Below are positions 21,878 to 34,416 of a DNA stretch of 64,000 nucleotides, one piece after another (position 1 is the stretch's first letter; each line of letters begins with the position of its first letter). Origin of the DNA: Hirudinaria manillensis (lineage: Eukaryota; Annelida; Clitellata; Hirudinida; Hirudinidae); assembly GCA_034509925.1 (NCBI GenBank), contig JAVTLF010000018.1, positions 42,001-106,000 of the forward strand. Reading direction: 5' to 3'. The position numbers were made by a program, and so were the translations under genes. The notes below the pieces were generated by a model. The model saw only the letters and a list, made by a program, of their open reading frames with translations. It was not told the DNA's origin and made no database searches.

Positions 21878-23443
21878 TTTTTATCGTGAAATACGCTTTA
21901 GAATTTTGTAGAACTTTTATATAATATATAATATATATTATATATTTCGGTATAGCTTTGATACTTGTAATGCGAAGCATTTCCTGGTATTTTTTAGCAT
22001 TTTAATATACCTCGCTCGTCATTCTCAAAAATCTTTAACGTTAAATACGTTTTTAGATTTTTTTTGAAAAACGCACGTTATAAACTATTTTATTTTAATT
22101 TATTGTATTTTTGGTTTTTAAAAAATTTTTTTTGGGTTCCCAATAATTTTTTTACCAAATAAATAACCTTTTTCTTTGGTTTCTTCAAGGGCTGAGATTT
22201 CATCTCTTGTTGTTACACTAATTTATCGTTCATTGATGAATTCGTTGTAAAACTACTAAGTTAATTTAATTGCATCTTTGGTTTTAATTTTTGGGTTCCC
22301 AATAATTTTTTTACCAAATAAACAACTTATTTCTGTGGTTTTTCCAAGGGCTGAGATTTCATCTCTTGTTGTTACACTAATTTATCGTTCATTGATGAAT
22401 TCGTGGTAAAACTACTAAGTTAATTTGTTGTTTTGGGCGATGATTTATCATCCCTTATTAATCTAATAGTTTTTTTAAAAAAAACGTGCTTCGACGGGTA
22501 ATTATTTATTAAGTGAATTTGCAATCGGTTTCGTTATTTTCTCCTTAGGTTCTTTCTACGATAAACACGTTTTAAGAATTTTTTGAGAACATACGACTCT
22601 CGAATACTACTTTAATTCCAAGCTTGCTTAGCAATTCTTGGCGTTGTAGTTAAACATTCTTTTTTATCGTGAAATACGCTTTAGAATTTTGTAGAACTTT
22701 TATATAATATATAATATATATTATATATTTCGGTATAGCTTTGATACTTGTAATGCGAAGCATTTCCTGGTATTTTTTAGCATTTTAATATACCTCGCTC
22801 GTCATTCTCAAAAATCTTTAACGTTAAATACGTTTTTAGATTTTTTTTGAAAAACGCACGTTATAAACTATTTTATTTTAATTTATTGTATTTTTGGTTT
22901 TTAAAAAATTTTTTTTGGGTTCCCAATAATTTTTTTACCAAATAAATAACCTTTTTCTTTGGTTTCTTCAAGGGCTGAGATTTCATCTCTTGTTGTTACA
23001 CTAATTTATCGTTCATTGATGAATTCGTTGTAAAACTACTAAGTTAATTTAATTGCATCTTTGGTTTTAATTTTTGGGTTCCCAATAATTTTTTTACCAA
23101 ATAAACAACTTATTTCTGTGGTTTTTCCAAGGGCTGAGATTTCATCTCTTGTTGTTACACTAATTTATCGTTCATTGATGAATTCGTGGTAAAACTACTA
23201 AGTTAATTTGTTGTTTTGGGCGATGATTTATCATCCCTTATTAATCTAATAGTTTTTTTAAAAAAAACGTGCTTCGACGGGTAATTATTTATTAAGTGAA
23301 TTTGCAATCGGTTTCGTTATTTTCTCCTTAGGTTCTTTCTACGATAAACACGTTTTAAGAATTTTTTGAGAACATACGACTCTCGAATACTACTTTAATT
23401 CCAAGCTTGCTTAGCAATTCTTGGCGTTGTAGTTAAACATTCT
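21878..23443 (+). repeat. 783-base tandem duplication in the U5 tail
   Basis: Copy 1 is 21878-22660 and copy 2 is 22661-23443. The junction joins GTAGTTAAACATTCT to TTTTTATCGTG. The five bases ATTCT occur at both parental ends (21873-21877 and 22656-22660), so the breakpoint shows 5-base microhomology. No telomere repeat lies at the junction, unlike every unit boundary. Confidence 0.95.
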
Positions 23444-23877
23444 GTCCATATCTGGCTCTTATTTTTATGGGTTCCCATTAACTTTAATGCCAGTTTATAT
23501 CATCAATTGCCGATATATTGTCTCTTGATGCATTGTTAATTTAGTTAGACTTATATTGTGTGTTTTTGACGACCACGATACATAATTTGCTAGATTGTCT
23601 ACTAACAAAGAAAGTGGAAGTGCAGTTTTATTTATATTTTCTATTCTAACCCTAACCCTTGTCTCCTATGACGGAATTCGTCGGGAACCTCAACGTCATA
23701 TTATCGTTAGATATACCAAGAACGATAATTGGAACGGATCATTCGAGGCCGCGTAACTTTGAGGAATCTATTAGAATAAAACAAAAGAATTTATTTTTAA
23801 AATTTAATTTTTTAAGAATAAATTTCTGTATTTTTGAAAAATTAATTTTCAAAAAATTTGGAGTATATTATGACAAT

Positions 23878-24457
23878 AATTATCTTTTGGATGTAACGGG
23901 TTTCCGTGAACTTGATAATTCTTGATACGAATACATTTCTTAATAAAGAAGGAGATTAATTAGAGATTTCTTTCCTTATAAAAAATGCTGAATCATGCCA
24001 CCCAAAATTATATGTTTGGGTATCCAGCTATCTCAGAAATCAATAGTTTCATTAGATCACCTTCTAAGAATGAATATTACTTAGAAAATTCTATTGAACT
24101 TATCGACAAAGATATTTCGCCACTGTACAATCACCTAACTTTGAGAAGTATTCTCATAGAAATTACAAATGCTTCTGACGATCGTCTAAGTAGTATTTTA
24201 AAGTCTTACCCGTTATAGTTCCTTTGGGTAAAAACCACTGGGAACGACAGGAGACAACAACAGAAGATAGCATCAGGAATGTTCACCCCAGGGATGAACT
24301 CTTCAGGAACCTCACCGTCATCTTGGCGTTCGAAAAAGGAAGTTACTTCTGTCCGAAGGAACGTAGCCATCTTACCGCCTAGTTCTAGGCCAAGGATGCA
24401 TTACACAATGACTGGCCTGAACTCGATGTAATGAGTCACGCCTGCATAACTAATTAA
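23878..24457 (+). pseudogene. Module D, RT remnant (T1)
   Basis: First open stretch 23985-24218, then frameshifted. Confidence 0.5.
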
Positions 24458-24565
24458 CTAGTTCCTAGGACACCACCTCCCCTCTAGAGGAGAGAGAAGC
24501 TAGCCAGCATGAACACTTCAAAGGACAGGGGAAGCAGTGCTCCCACCGCCGCTCAGGAGTCTCCT

Positions 24566-24632
24566 ATTGGTCAACACTGGACCTTCCTCGGCTATATAAG
24601 GACAATATTTTCCGCTTTTCGATCTTTACGTT
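24566..24632 (+). promoter_or_regulatory. Promoter, T1
   Basis: ATTGG 24566-24570, TATATAAG 24593-24600, GTGAGT donor-like 24679. Downstream lies truncated T2, which has no acceptor or ATG like that at 3552-3569. Confidence 0.6.
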
Positions 24633-26123
24633 TTTCGCTTATTCGCTCACCTTAGAGGGCAGAACTGCCGAGGGCCTAGTGAGTTTAATCGTATTAACGG
24701 TATTTTGCCTTGTATTTTGTCTGTTGAAGTATTCGTATTTTTGTCGCTTGATAATCCTAAGATATTTCTTAGTGGTTATCAGTGTTTTGTTCAAAACACA
24801 CGTGCTTGCTTCTATTTTGCTTCGATACCATTTTATGCGTTGCAATTTAATGGTATTTCTTAGCGTAATTTTTTAATTGCTTTTTTCACTTTTGTTCTTA
24901 AATTCTTTTTTATCGTGAAATACGCTTTAGAATTTTGTAGAACTTTTATATAATATATAATATATATTATATATTTCGGTATAGCTTTGATACTTGTAAT
25001 GCGAAGCATTTCCTGGTATTTTTTAGCATTTTAATATACCTCGCTCGTCATTCTCAAAAATCTTTAACGTTAAATACGTTTTTAGATTTTTTTTGAAAAA
25101 CGCACGTTATAAACTATTTTATTTTAATTTATTGTATTTTTGGTTTTTAAAAAATTTTTTTTGGGTTCCCAATAATTTTTTTACCAAATAAATAACCTTT
25201 TTCTTTGGTTTCTTCAAGGGCTGAGATTTCATCTCTTGTTGTTACACTAATTTATCGTTCATTGATGAATTCGTTGTAAAACTACTAAGTTAATTTAATT
25301 GCATCTTTGGTTTTAATTTTTGGGTTCCCAATAATTTTTTTACCAAATAAACAACTTATTTCTGTGGTTTTTCCAAGGGCTGAGATTTCATCTCTTGTTG
25401 TTACACTAATTTATCGTTCATTGATGAATTCGTGGTAAAACTACTAAGTTAATTTGTTGTTTTGGGCGATGATTTATCATCCCTTATTAATCTAATAGTT
25501 TTTTTAAAAAAAACGTGCTTCGACGGGTAATTATTTATTAAGTGAATTTGCAATCGGTTTCGTTATTTTCTCCTTAGGTTCTTTCTACGATAAACACGTT
25601 TTAAGAATTTTTTGAGAACATACGACTCTCGAATACTACTTTAATTCCAAGCTTGCTTAGCAATTCTTGGCGTTGTAGTTAAACATTCTGTCCATATCTG
25701 GCTCTTATTTTTATGGGTTCCCATTAACTTTAATGCCAGTTTATATCATCAATTGCCGATATATTGTCTCTTGATGCATTGTTAATTTAGTTAGACTTAT
25801 ATTGTGTGTTTTTGACGACCACGATACATAATTTGCTAGATTGTCTACTAACAAAGAAAGTGGAAGTGCAGTTTTATTTATATTTTCTATTCTAACCCTA
25901 ACCCTTGTCTCCTATGACGGAATTCGTCGGGAACCTCAACGTCATATTATCGTTAGATATACCAAGAACGATAATTGGAACGGATCATTCGAGGCCGCGT
26001 AACTTTGAGGAATCTATTAGAATAAAACAAAAGAATTTATTTTTAAAATTTAATTTTTTAAGAATAAATTTCTGTATTTTTGAAAAATTAATTTTCAAAA
26101 AATTTGGAGTATATTATGACAAT

Positions 26124-26703
26124 AATTATCTTTTGGATGTAACGGGTTTCCGTGAACTTGATAATTCTTGATACGAATACATTTCTTAATAAAGAAGGAG
26201 ATTAATTAGAGATTTCTTTCCTTATAAAAAATGCTGAATCATGCCACCCAAAATTATATGTTTGGGTATCCAGCTATCTCAGAAATCAATAGTTTCATTA
26301 GATCACCTTCTAAGAATGAATATTACTTAGAAAATTCTATTGAACTTATCGACAAAGATATTTCGCCACTGTACAATCACCTAACTTTGAGAAGTATTCT
26401 CATAGAAATTACAAATGCTTCTGACGATCGTCTAAGTAGTATTTTAAAGTCTTACCCGTTATAGTTCCTTTGGGTAAAAACCACTGGGAACGACAGGAGA
26501 CAACAACAGAAGATAGCATCAGGAATGTTCACCCCAGGGATGAACTCTTCAGGAACCTCACCGTCATCTTGGCGTTCGAAAAAGGAAGTTACTTCTGTCC
26601 GAAGGAACGTAGCCATCTTACCGCCTAGTTCTAGGCCAAGGATGCATTACACAATGACTGGCCTGAACTCGATGTAATGAGTCACGCCTGCATAACTAAT
26701 TAA
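26124..26703 (+). pseudogene. Module D, RT remnant (T2)
   Basis: First open stretch 26231-26464, then frameshifted. Confidence 0.5.
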
Positions 26704-26811
26704 CTAGTTCCTAGGACACCACCTCCCCTCTAGAGGAGAGAGAAGCTAGCCAGCATGAACACTTCAAAGGACAGGGGAAGCAGTGCTCCCACCGCCGCTC
26801 AGGAGTCTCCT

Positions 26812-26878
26812 ATTGGTCAACACTGGACCTTCCTCGGCTATATAAGGACAATATTTTCCGCTTTTCGATCTTTACGTT
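26812..26878 (+). promoter_or_regulatory. Promoter, T2
   Basis: ATTGG 26812-26816, TATATAAG 26839-26846, GTGAGT donor-like 26925. Confidence 0.6.
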
Positions 26879-28293
26879 TTTCGCTTATTCGCTCACCTTA
26901 GAGGGCAGAACTGCCGAGGGCCTAGTGAGTTTAATCGTATTAACGGTATTTTGCCTTGTATTTTGTCTGTTGAAGTATTCGTATTTTTGTCGCTTGATAA
27001 TCCTAAGATATTTCTTAGTGGTTATCAGTGTTTTGTTCAAAACACACGTGCTTGCTTCTATTTTGCTTCGATACCATTTTATGCGTTGCAATTTAATGGT
27101 ATTTCTTAGCGTAATTTTTTAATTGCTTTTTTCACTTTTGTTCTTAAATTCTTTTTTATCGTGAAATACGCTTTAGAATTTTGTAGAACTTTTATATAAT
27201 ATATAATATATATTATATATTTCGGTATAGCTTTGATACTTGTAATGCGAAGCATTTCCTGGTATTTTTTAGCATTTTAATATACCTCGCTCGTCATTCT
27301 CAAAAATCTTTAACGTTAAATACGTTTTTAGATTTTTTTTGAAAAACGCACGTTATAAACTATTTTATTTTAATTTATTGTATTTTTGGTTTTTAAAAAA
27401 TTTTTTTTGGGTTCCCAATAATTTTTTTTTACCAAATAAATAACCTTTTTCTTTGGTTTCTTCAAGGGCTGAGATTTCATCTCTTGTTGTTACACTAATT
27501 TATCGTTCATTGATGAATTCGTTGTAAAACTACTAAGTTAATTTAATTGCATCTTTGGTTTTAATTTTTGGGTTCCCAATAATTTTTTTACCAAATAAAC
27601 AACTTATTTCTGTGGTTTTTCCAAGGGCTGAGATTTCATCTCTTGTTGTTACACTAATTTATCGTTCATTGATGAATTCGTGGTAAAACTACTAAGTTAA
27701 TTTGTTGTTTTGGGCGATGATTTATCATCCCTTATTAATCTAATAGTTTTTTTAAAAAAAACGTGCTTCGACGGGTAATTATTTATTAAGTGAATTTGCA
27801 ATCGGTTTCGTTATTTTCTCCTTAGGTTCTTTCTACGATAAACACGTTTTAAGAATTTTTTGAGAACATACGACTCTCGAATACTACTTTAATTCCAAGC
27901 TTGCTTAGCAATTCTTGGCGTTGTAGTTAAACATTCTGTCCATATCTGGCTCTTATTTTTATGGGTTCCCATTAACTTTAATGCCAGTTTATATCATCAA
28001 TTGCCGATATATTGTCTCTTGATGCATTGTTAATTTAGTTAGACTTATATTGTGTGTTTTTGACGACCACGATACATAATTTGCTAGATTGTCTACTAAC
28101 AAAGAAAGTGGAAGTGCAGTTTTATTTATATTTTCTATTCTAACCCTAACCCTGCCTAATACCATCTTTGTTATTAGATTTATCTACAAAAAATGAATCG
28201 TGGCAATGAAAGAGGGAACTTGAAGGGTCAACCAATGACCAGAGATGTGGGTACAAGGAAGTATTTCCCTTACAAGGGACGTACCAATGGTAA

Positions 28294-28839
28294 AGCAGTG
28301 CCGCAAAGGAGGAGACCAGATCTGGTCCAACCTCCTACTGTTGCGGCTTCTGCCAAGGCGATAAAAACGCAATCAATTTTCTGGATGTAACGGTATTCCG
28401 CGAACCAGATAACTCCATTGGTACAAAGGTGTTTTTTAAGGAGACTAACAATAGACTTCTTTTAAACCCGGACTCATGCCACCCAAAACATACTTTTGGT
28501 GGTATTGTTAAATCACAATTCATTCGATATAAAAGATTATCTTCTAAGAATGAATACTTCCTTAAAACCTCTAATGAGCTTATCCACAAACAAATTTCGC
28601 TGGGTTACAATCGCCAAACTATGAGAAAAATTCTCAGAGAAGTAGCGAATGCTTCGGATGATCGTCCAAGTAAAAATAAAGATAAGAAAATCTTACCTTT
28701 TGTAATTCCTTTTGGTGAAACCTCGAGGAAGGCAGTAAACAGCGTTAGAAGAGTTCTCTCTGAAGATGATTTCTTCAGAAACTTCACGATCGTCTCAGCC
28801 TTCGAAAAAGGAAGTAATCTCCTCTCGAAATTCTTCTGA
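28294..28839 (+). pseudogene. Module A, RT remnant (U6)
   Basis: 181-codon frame intact to TGA. Confidence 0.6.
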
Positions 28840-29992
28840 ACGAATGGACTCTTGATGATATTCTGGACATCCATCTCGATGATGCTAAACCTCTTGTAGC
28901 CTGTACCGAATGAAAATCATAATTGATTTTTAAGAAAAGGAATTATTTGTACACATGGTGAGCAGAATAATTATAAAAATTATCTTTTGTACGCTAATAT
29001 CAACTAAATAACACTTCTGAGATTTCCAATAAGAGATTTCTTATTGAAAAAATGCTGAATCATGCTAAACCAATAAAAGTGGTTGTATCAATTCACATCT
29101 CATTCGATATAAAGATTATCTTAAAAAGATTTTCTTTGTCGACTGAATACTCCCCTTATATACTCCACTAAGTTACAATCACTATGCCTGTGACGATCGT
29201 CAAGACATTTTTTTCGAATATAAGAAATTCTTACCATTCATAACTCTCTTCGATAAACCAGGAGGATAATTGATGATTTGTCTCCTATGACGGAATTCGT
29301 CGGGAACCTCAACGTCATATTATCGTTAGATATACAAAGAACGATAATTGGAACGGATCATTCGAGACCGCGTAACTTTGAGGAATCTACAAGGATAAAA
29401 CAAAAGAATTTATTTTTAAAAATTAATTTTTTAAGAATAAATTTTTGTATAATAAATTTTTGAAAAATAATTTTCAATAAATTTGGAGTATATTATGACA
29501 ATAATTATCTTTTCTGAGATTTCCAATAAGAGATTTCTTATTGAAAAAATGCTGAATCATGCTAACCAATAAAAGTGGTTGTATCAATTCACATCTCATT
29601 CGATATAAAGATTATCTTAAAAAGATTTTCTTGGTCGACTGAATACTCCCCTTATATACTCCACTAAGTTACAATCACTATGCCTGTGACGATCGTCAAG
29701 ACATTTTTTTTCGAATATAAGAAATTCTTACCATTCATAACTCTCTTCGATTAACCAGGAGGATAATTGATGATTTGTCTCCTATGACGGAATTCGTCGG
29801 GAACCTCAACGTCATATTATCGTTAGATATACCAAGAACGATAATTGGAACGGATCATTCGAGGCCGCGTAACTTTGAGGAATCTATTAGAATAAAACAA
29901 AAGAATTTATTTTTAAAATTTAATTTTTAAGAATAAATTTCTGTATTTTTGAAAAATTAATTTTCAAAAAATTTGGAGTATATTATGACAAT

Positions 29993-30572
29993 AATTATCT
30001 TTTGGATGTAACGGGTTTCCGTGAACTTGATAATTCTTGATACGAATACATTTCTTAATAAAGAAGGAGATTAATTAGAGATTTCTTTCCTTATAAAAAA
30101 TGCTGAATCATGCCACCCAAAATTATATGTTTGGGTATCCAGCTATCTCAGAAATCAATAGTTTCATTAGATCACCTTCTAAGAATGAATATTACTTAGA
30201 AAATTCTATTGAACTTATCGACAAAGATATTTCGCCACTGTACAATCACCTAACTTTGAGAAGTATTCTCATAGAAATTACAAATGCTTCTGACGATCGT
30301 CTAAGTAGTATTTTAAAGTCTTACCCGTTATAGTTCCTTTGGGTAAAAACCACTGGGAACGACAGGAGACAACAACAGAAGATAGCATCAGGAATGTTCA
30401 CCCCAGGGATGAACTCTTCAGGAACCTCACCGTCATCTTGGCGTTCGAAAAAGGAAGTTACTTCTGTCCGAAGGAACGTAGCCATCTTACCGCCTAGTTC
30501 TAGGCCAAGGATGCATTACACAATGACTGGCCTGAACTCGATGTAATGAGTCACGCCTGCATAACTAATTAA
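29993..30572 (+). pseudogene. Module D, RT remnant (U6)
   Basis: First open stretch 30100-30333. The frame through the C tail is closed by the same deletion as in U5. Confidence 0.5.
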
Positions 30573-30680
30573 CTAGTTCCTAGGACACCACCTCCCCTCT
30601 AGAGGAGAGAGAAGCTAGCCAGCATGAACACTTCAAAGGACAGGGGAAGCAGTGCTCCCACCGCCGCTCAGGAGTCTCCT

Positions 30681-30747
30681 ATTGGTCAACACTGGACCTT
30701 CCTCGGCTATATAAGGACAATATTTTCCGCTTTTCGATCTTTACGTT
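30681..30747 (+). promoter_or_regulatory. Promoter, U6
   Basis: ATTGG 30681-30685, TATATAAG 30708-30715, GTGAGT donor-like 30794. Its transcript would cross the long telomere tract and carry about 64 CCCUAA repeats. Confidence 0.6.
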
Positions 30748-32007
30748 TTTCGCTTATTCGCTCACCTTAGAGGGCAGAACTGCCGAGGGCCTAGTGAGTT
30801 TAATCGTATTAACGGTATTTTGCCTTGTATTTTGTCTGTTGAAGTATTCGTATTTTTGTCGCTTGATAATCCTAAGATATTTCTTAGTGGTTATCAGTGT
30901 TTTGTTCAAAACACACGTGCTTGCTTCTATTTTGCTTCGATACCATTTTATGCGTTGCAATTTAATGGTATTTCTTAGCGTAATTTTTTAATTGCTTTTT
31001 TCACTTTTGTTCTTAAATTCTTTTTTATCGTGAAATACGCTTTAGAATTTTGTAGAACTTTTATATAATATATAATATATATTATATATTTCGGTATAGC
31101 TTTGATACTTGTAATGCGAAGCATTTCCTGGTATTTTTTAGCATTTTAATATACCTCGCTCGTCATTCTCAAAAATCTTTAACGTTAAATACGTTTTTAG
31201 ATTTTTTTTGAAAAACGCACGTTATAAACTATTTTATTTTAATTTATTGTATTTTTGGTTTTTAAAAAATTTTTTTTGGGTTCCCAATAATTTTTTTTAC
31301 CAAATAAATAACCTTTTTCTTTGGTTTCTTCAAGGGCTGAGATTTCATCTCTTGTTGTTACACTAATTTATCGTTCATTGATGAATTCGTTGTAAAACTA
31401 CTAAGTTAATTTAATTGCATCTTTGGTTTTAATTTTTGGGTTCCCAATAATTTTTTTACCAAATAAACAACTTATTTCTGTGGTTTTTCCAAGGGCTGAG
31501 ATTTCATCTCTTGTTGTTACACTAATTTATCGTTCATTGATGAATTCGTGGTAAAACTACTAAGTTAATTTGTTGTTTTGGGCGATGATTTATCATCCCT
31601 TATTAATCTAATAGTTTTTTTAAAAAAAACGTGCTTCGACGGGTAATTATTTATTAAGTGAATTTGCAATCGGTTTCGTTATTTTCTCCTTAGGTTCTTT
31701 CTACGATAAACACGTTTTAAGAATTTTTTGAGAACATACGACTCTCGAATACTACTTTAATTCCAAGCTTGCTTAGCAATTCTTGGCGTTGTAGTTAAAC
31801 ATTCTGTCCATATCTGGCTCTTATTTTTATGGGTTCCCATTAACTTTAATGCCAGTTTATATCATCAATTGCCGATATATTGTCTCTTGATGCATTGTTA
31901 ATTTAGTTAGACTTATATTGTGTGTTTTTGACGACCACGATACATAATTTGCTAGATTGTCTACTAACAAAGAAAGTGGAAGTGCAGTTTTATTTATATT
32001 TTCTATT

Positions 32008-32396
32008 CTAACCCTAACCCTAACCCTAACCCTAACCCTAACCCTAACCCTAACCCTAACCCTAACCCTAACCCTAACCCCTAACCCTAACCCCTAACCC
32101 TAACCCTAACCCTAACCCTAACCCCTAACCCTAACCCTAACCCTAACCCTAACCCTAACCCTAACCCTAACCCTAACCCTAACCCCTAACCCTAACCCTA
32201 ACCCTAACCCTAACCCTAACCCTAACCCTAACCCTAACCCTAACCCTAACCCTAACCCTAACCCTAACCCTAACCCTAACCCTAACCCTAACCCTAACCC
32301 TAACCCTAACCCTAACCCTAACCCTAACCCTAACCCTAACCCTAACCCTAACCCTAACCCTAACCCTAACCCTAACCCTAACCCTAACCCTAACCC
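32008..32396 (+). repeat. Long interstitial telomere tract, (CCCTAA) about 64 copies
   Basis: A 389-base run of CCCTAA. Four repeats are CCCCTAA (runs of four C at 32078, 32091, 32122 and 32183); the right half is perfect. It begins in the same register as all the short scraps (CTATT then CTAACCC). It ends at AACCC against AGCTATCTCAG of truncated unit T3, sharing CC with the unit's own CCAGCTATC. The near-perfect sequence suggests addition by telomerase and recent burial. Confidence 0.98.
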
Positions 32397-32828
32397 AGCT
32401 ATCTCAGAAATCAATAGTTTCATTAGATCACCTTCTAAGAATGAATATTACTTAGAAAATTCTATTGAACTTATCGACAAAGATATTTCGCCACTGTACA
32501 ATCACCTAACTTTGAGAAGTATTCTCATAGAAATTACAAATGCTTCTGACGATCGTCTAAGTAGTATTTTAAAGTCTTACCCGTTATAGTTCCTTTGGGT
32601 AAAAACCACTGGGAACGACAGGAGACAACAACAGAAGATAGCATCAGGAATGTTCACCCCAGGGATGAACTCTTCAGGAACCTCACCGTCATCTTGGCGT
32701 TCGAAAAAGGAAGTTACTTCTGTCCGAAGGAACGTAGCCATCTTACCGCCTAGTTCTAGGCCAAGGATGCATTACACAATGACTGGCCTGAACTCGATGT
32801 AATGAGTCACGCCTGCATAACTAATTAA
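32397..32828 (+). pseudogene. Module D, RT remnant, 5'-truncated (T3)
   Basis: Lacks the LLDVTGF start and the first 14 codons of the 5478-5711-type open stretch. TAG at 32587-32589, then the usual frameshifted pieces. Confidence 0.5.
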
Positions 32829-32936
32829 CTAGTTCCTAGGACACCACCTCCCCTCTAGAGGAGAGAGAAGCTAGCCAGCATGAACACTTCAAAGGACAGG
32901 GGAAGCAGTGCTCCCACCGCCGCTCAGGAGTCTCCT

Positions 32937-33003
32937 ATTGGTCAACACTGGACCTTCCTCGGCTATATAAGGACAATATTTTCCGCTTTTCGATCTTTAC
33001 GTT
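32937..33003 (+). promoter_or_regulatory. Promoter, T3
   Basis: ATTGG 32937-32941, TATATAAG 32964-32971, GTGAGT donor-like 33050. About 570 bases from the long telomere tract. Confidence 0.6.
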
Positions 33004-34416
33004 TTTCGCTTATTCGCTCACCTTAGAGGGCAGAACTGCCGAGGGCCTAGTGAGTTTAATCGTATTAACGGTATTTTGCCTTGTATTTTGTCTGTTGAAG
33101 TATTCGTATTTTTGTCGCTTGATAATCCTAAGATATTTCTTAGTGGTTATCAGTGTTTTGTTCAAAACACACGTGCTTGCTTCTATTTTGCTTCGATACC
33201 ATTTTATGCGTTGCAATTTAATGGTATTTCTTAGCGTAATTTTTTAATTGCTTTTTTCACTTTTGTTCTTAAATTCTTTTTTATCGTGAAATACGCTTTA
33301 GAATTTTGTAGAACTTTTATATAATATATAATATATATTATATATTTCGGTATAGCTTTGATACTTGTAATGCGAAGCATTTCCTGGTATTTTTTAGCAT
33401 TTTAATATACCTCGCTCGTCATTCTCAAAAATCTTTAACGTTAAATACGTTTTTAGATTTTTTTTGAAAAACGCACGTTATAAACTATTTTATTTTAATT
33501 TATTGTATTTTTGGTTTTTAAAAAATTTTTTTTGGGTTCCCAATAATTTTTTTTACCAAATAAATAACCTTTTTCTTTGGTTTCTTCAAGGGCTGAGATT
33601 TCATCTCTTGTTGTTACACTAATTTATCGTTCATTGATGAATTCGTTGTAAAACTACTAAGTTAATTTAATTGCATCTTTGGTTTTAATTTTTGGGTTCC
33701 CAATAATTTTTTTACCAAATAAACAACTTATTTCTGTGGTTTTTCCAAGGGCTGAGATTTCATCTCTTGTTGTTACACTAATTTATCGTTCATTGATGAA
33801 TTCGTGGTAAAACTACTAAGTTAATTTGTTGTTTTGGGCGATGATTTATCATCCCTTATTAATCTAATAGTTATTTAAAAAAAACGTGCTTCGACGGGTA
33901 ATTATTTATTAAGTGAATTTGCAATCGGTTTCGTTATTTTCTCCTTAGGTTCTTTCTACGATAAACACGTTTTAAGAATTTTTTGAGAACATACGACTCT
34001 CGAATACTACTTTAATTCCAAGCTTGCTTAGCAATTCTTGGCGTTGTAGTTAAACATTCTGTCCATATCTGGCTCTTATTTTTATGGGTTCCCATTAACT
34101 TTAATGCCAGTTTATATCATCAATTGCCGATATATTGTCTCTTGATGCATTGTTAATTTAGTTAGACTTATATTGTGTGTTTTTGACGACCACGATACAT
34201 AATTTGCTAGATTGTCTACTAACAAAGAAAGTGGAAGTGCAGTTTTATTTATATTTTCTATTCTAACCCTAACCCTGCCTAATACCATCTTTGTTATTAG
34301 ATTTATCTACAAAAAATGAATCGTGGCAATGAAAGAGGGAACTTGAAGGGTCAACCAATGACCAGAGATGTGGGTACAAGGAAGTATTTCCCTTACAAGG
34401 GACGTACCAATGGTAA

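Larger units (their letters stand above)
18996..23645 (+). repeat. U5: array unit with a partly duplicated tail (4650 bases)
   Basis: A 3867-base unit plus one extra 783-base copy of part of its own tail. The short frame, modules and promoter are single. Module C lacks one T (AATTTTTAAG at about 20779), a deletion shared only with U6. Confidence 0.96.
23646..25891 (+). repeat. T1: 5'-truncated unit (2246 bases)
   Basis: The telomere scrap 23646-23659 joins directly to TGTCTCCTATGACGG in module C, equivalent to 5153 in U1. The short frame, modules A and B, and the start of C are missing; everything to the 3' end is intact. The T at the junction could belong to either side. Confidence 0.96.
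25892..28139 (+). repeat. T2: 5'-truncated unit (2248 bases), same breakpoint as T1
   Basis: The scrap 25892-25905 joins TGTCTCC at exactly the same point as in T1. The 2-base length difference from T1 lies in a nine-T run near 27422. Confidence 0.96.
28140..32007 (+). repeat. U6: full array unit (3868 bases) followed by the long telomere tract
   Basis: Standard unit carrying the one-T deletion in module C (about 29925) shared with U5. Its 3' end TTTTCTATT is followed by 389 bases of telomere repeat instead of the usual 14. Confidence 0.97.
32397..34262 (+). repeat. T3: 5'-truncated unit (1866 bases) capped by telomere repeat
   Basis: Starts at AGCTATCTCAG within module D, equivalent to 5519 in U1, a different breakpoint from T1/T2. 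It carries a unit-specific T-to-A change near 33873 (AGTTATTTAAA). Confidence 0.97.

Noticed and set aside
32118-32423. 101-residue minus-strand frame of Gly-Leu then Val-Arg repeats
   Set aside because: It is the conceptual translation of the telomere tract. The switch from Gly-Leu to Val-Arg is caused by the CCCCTAA variants shifting frame.
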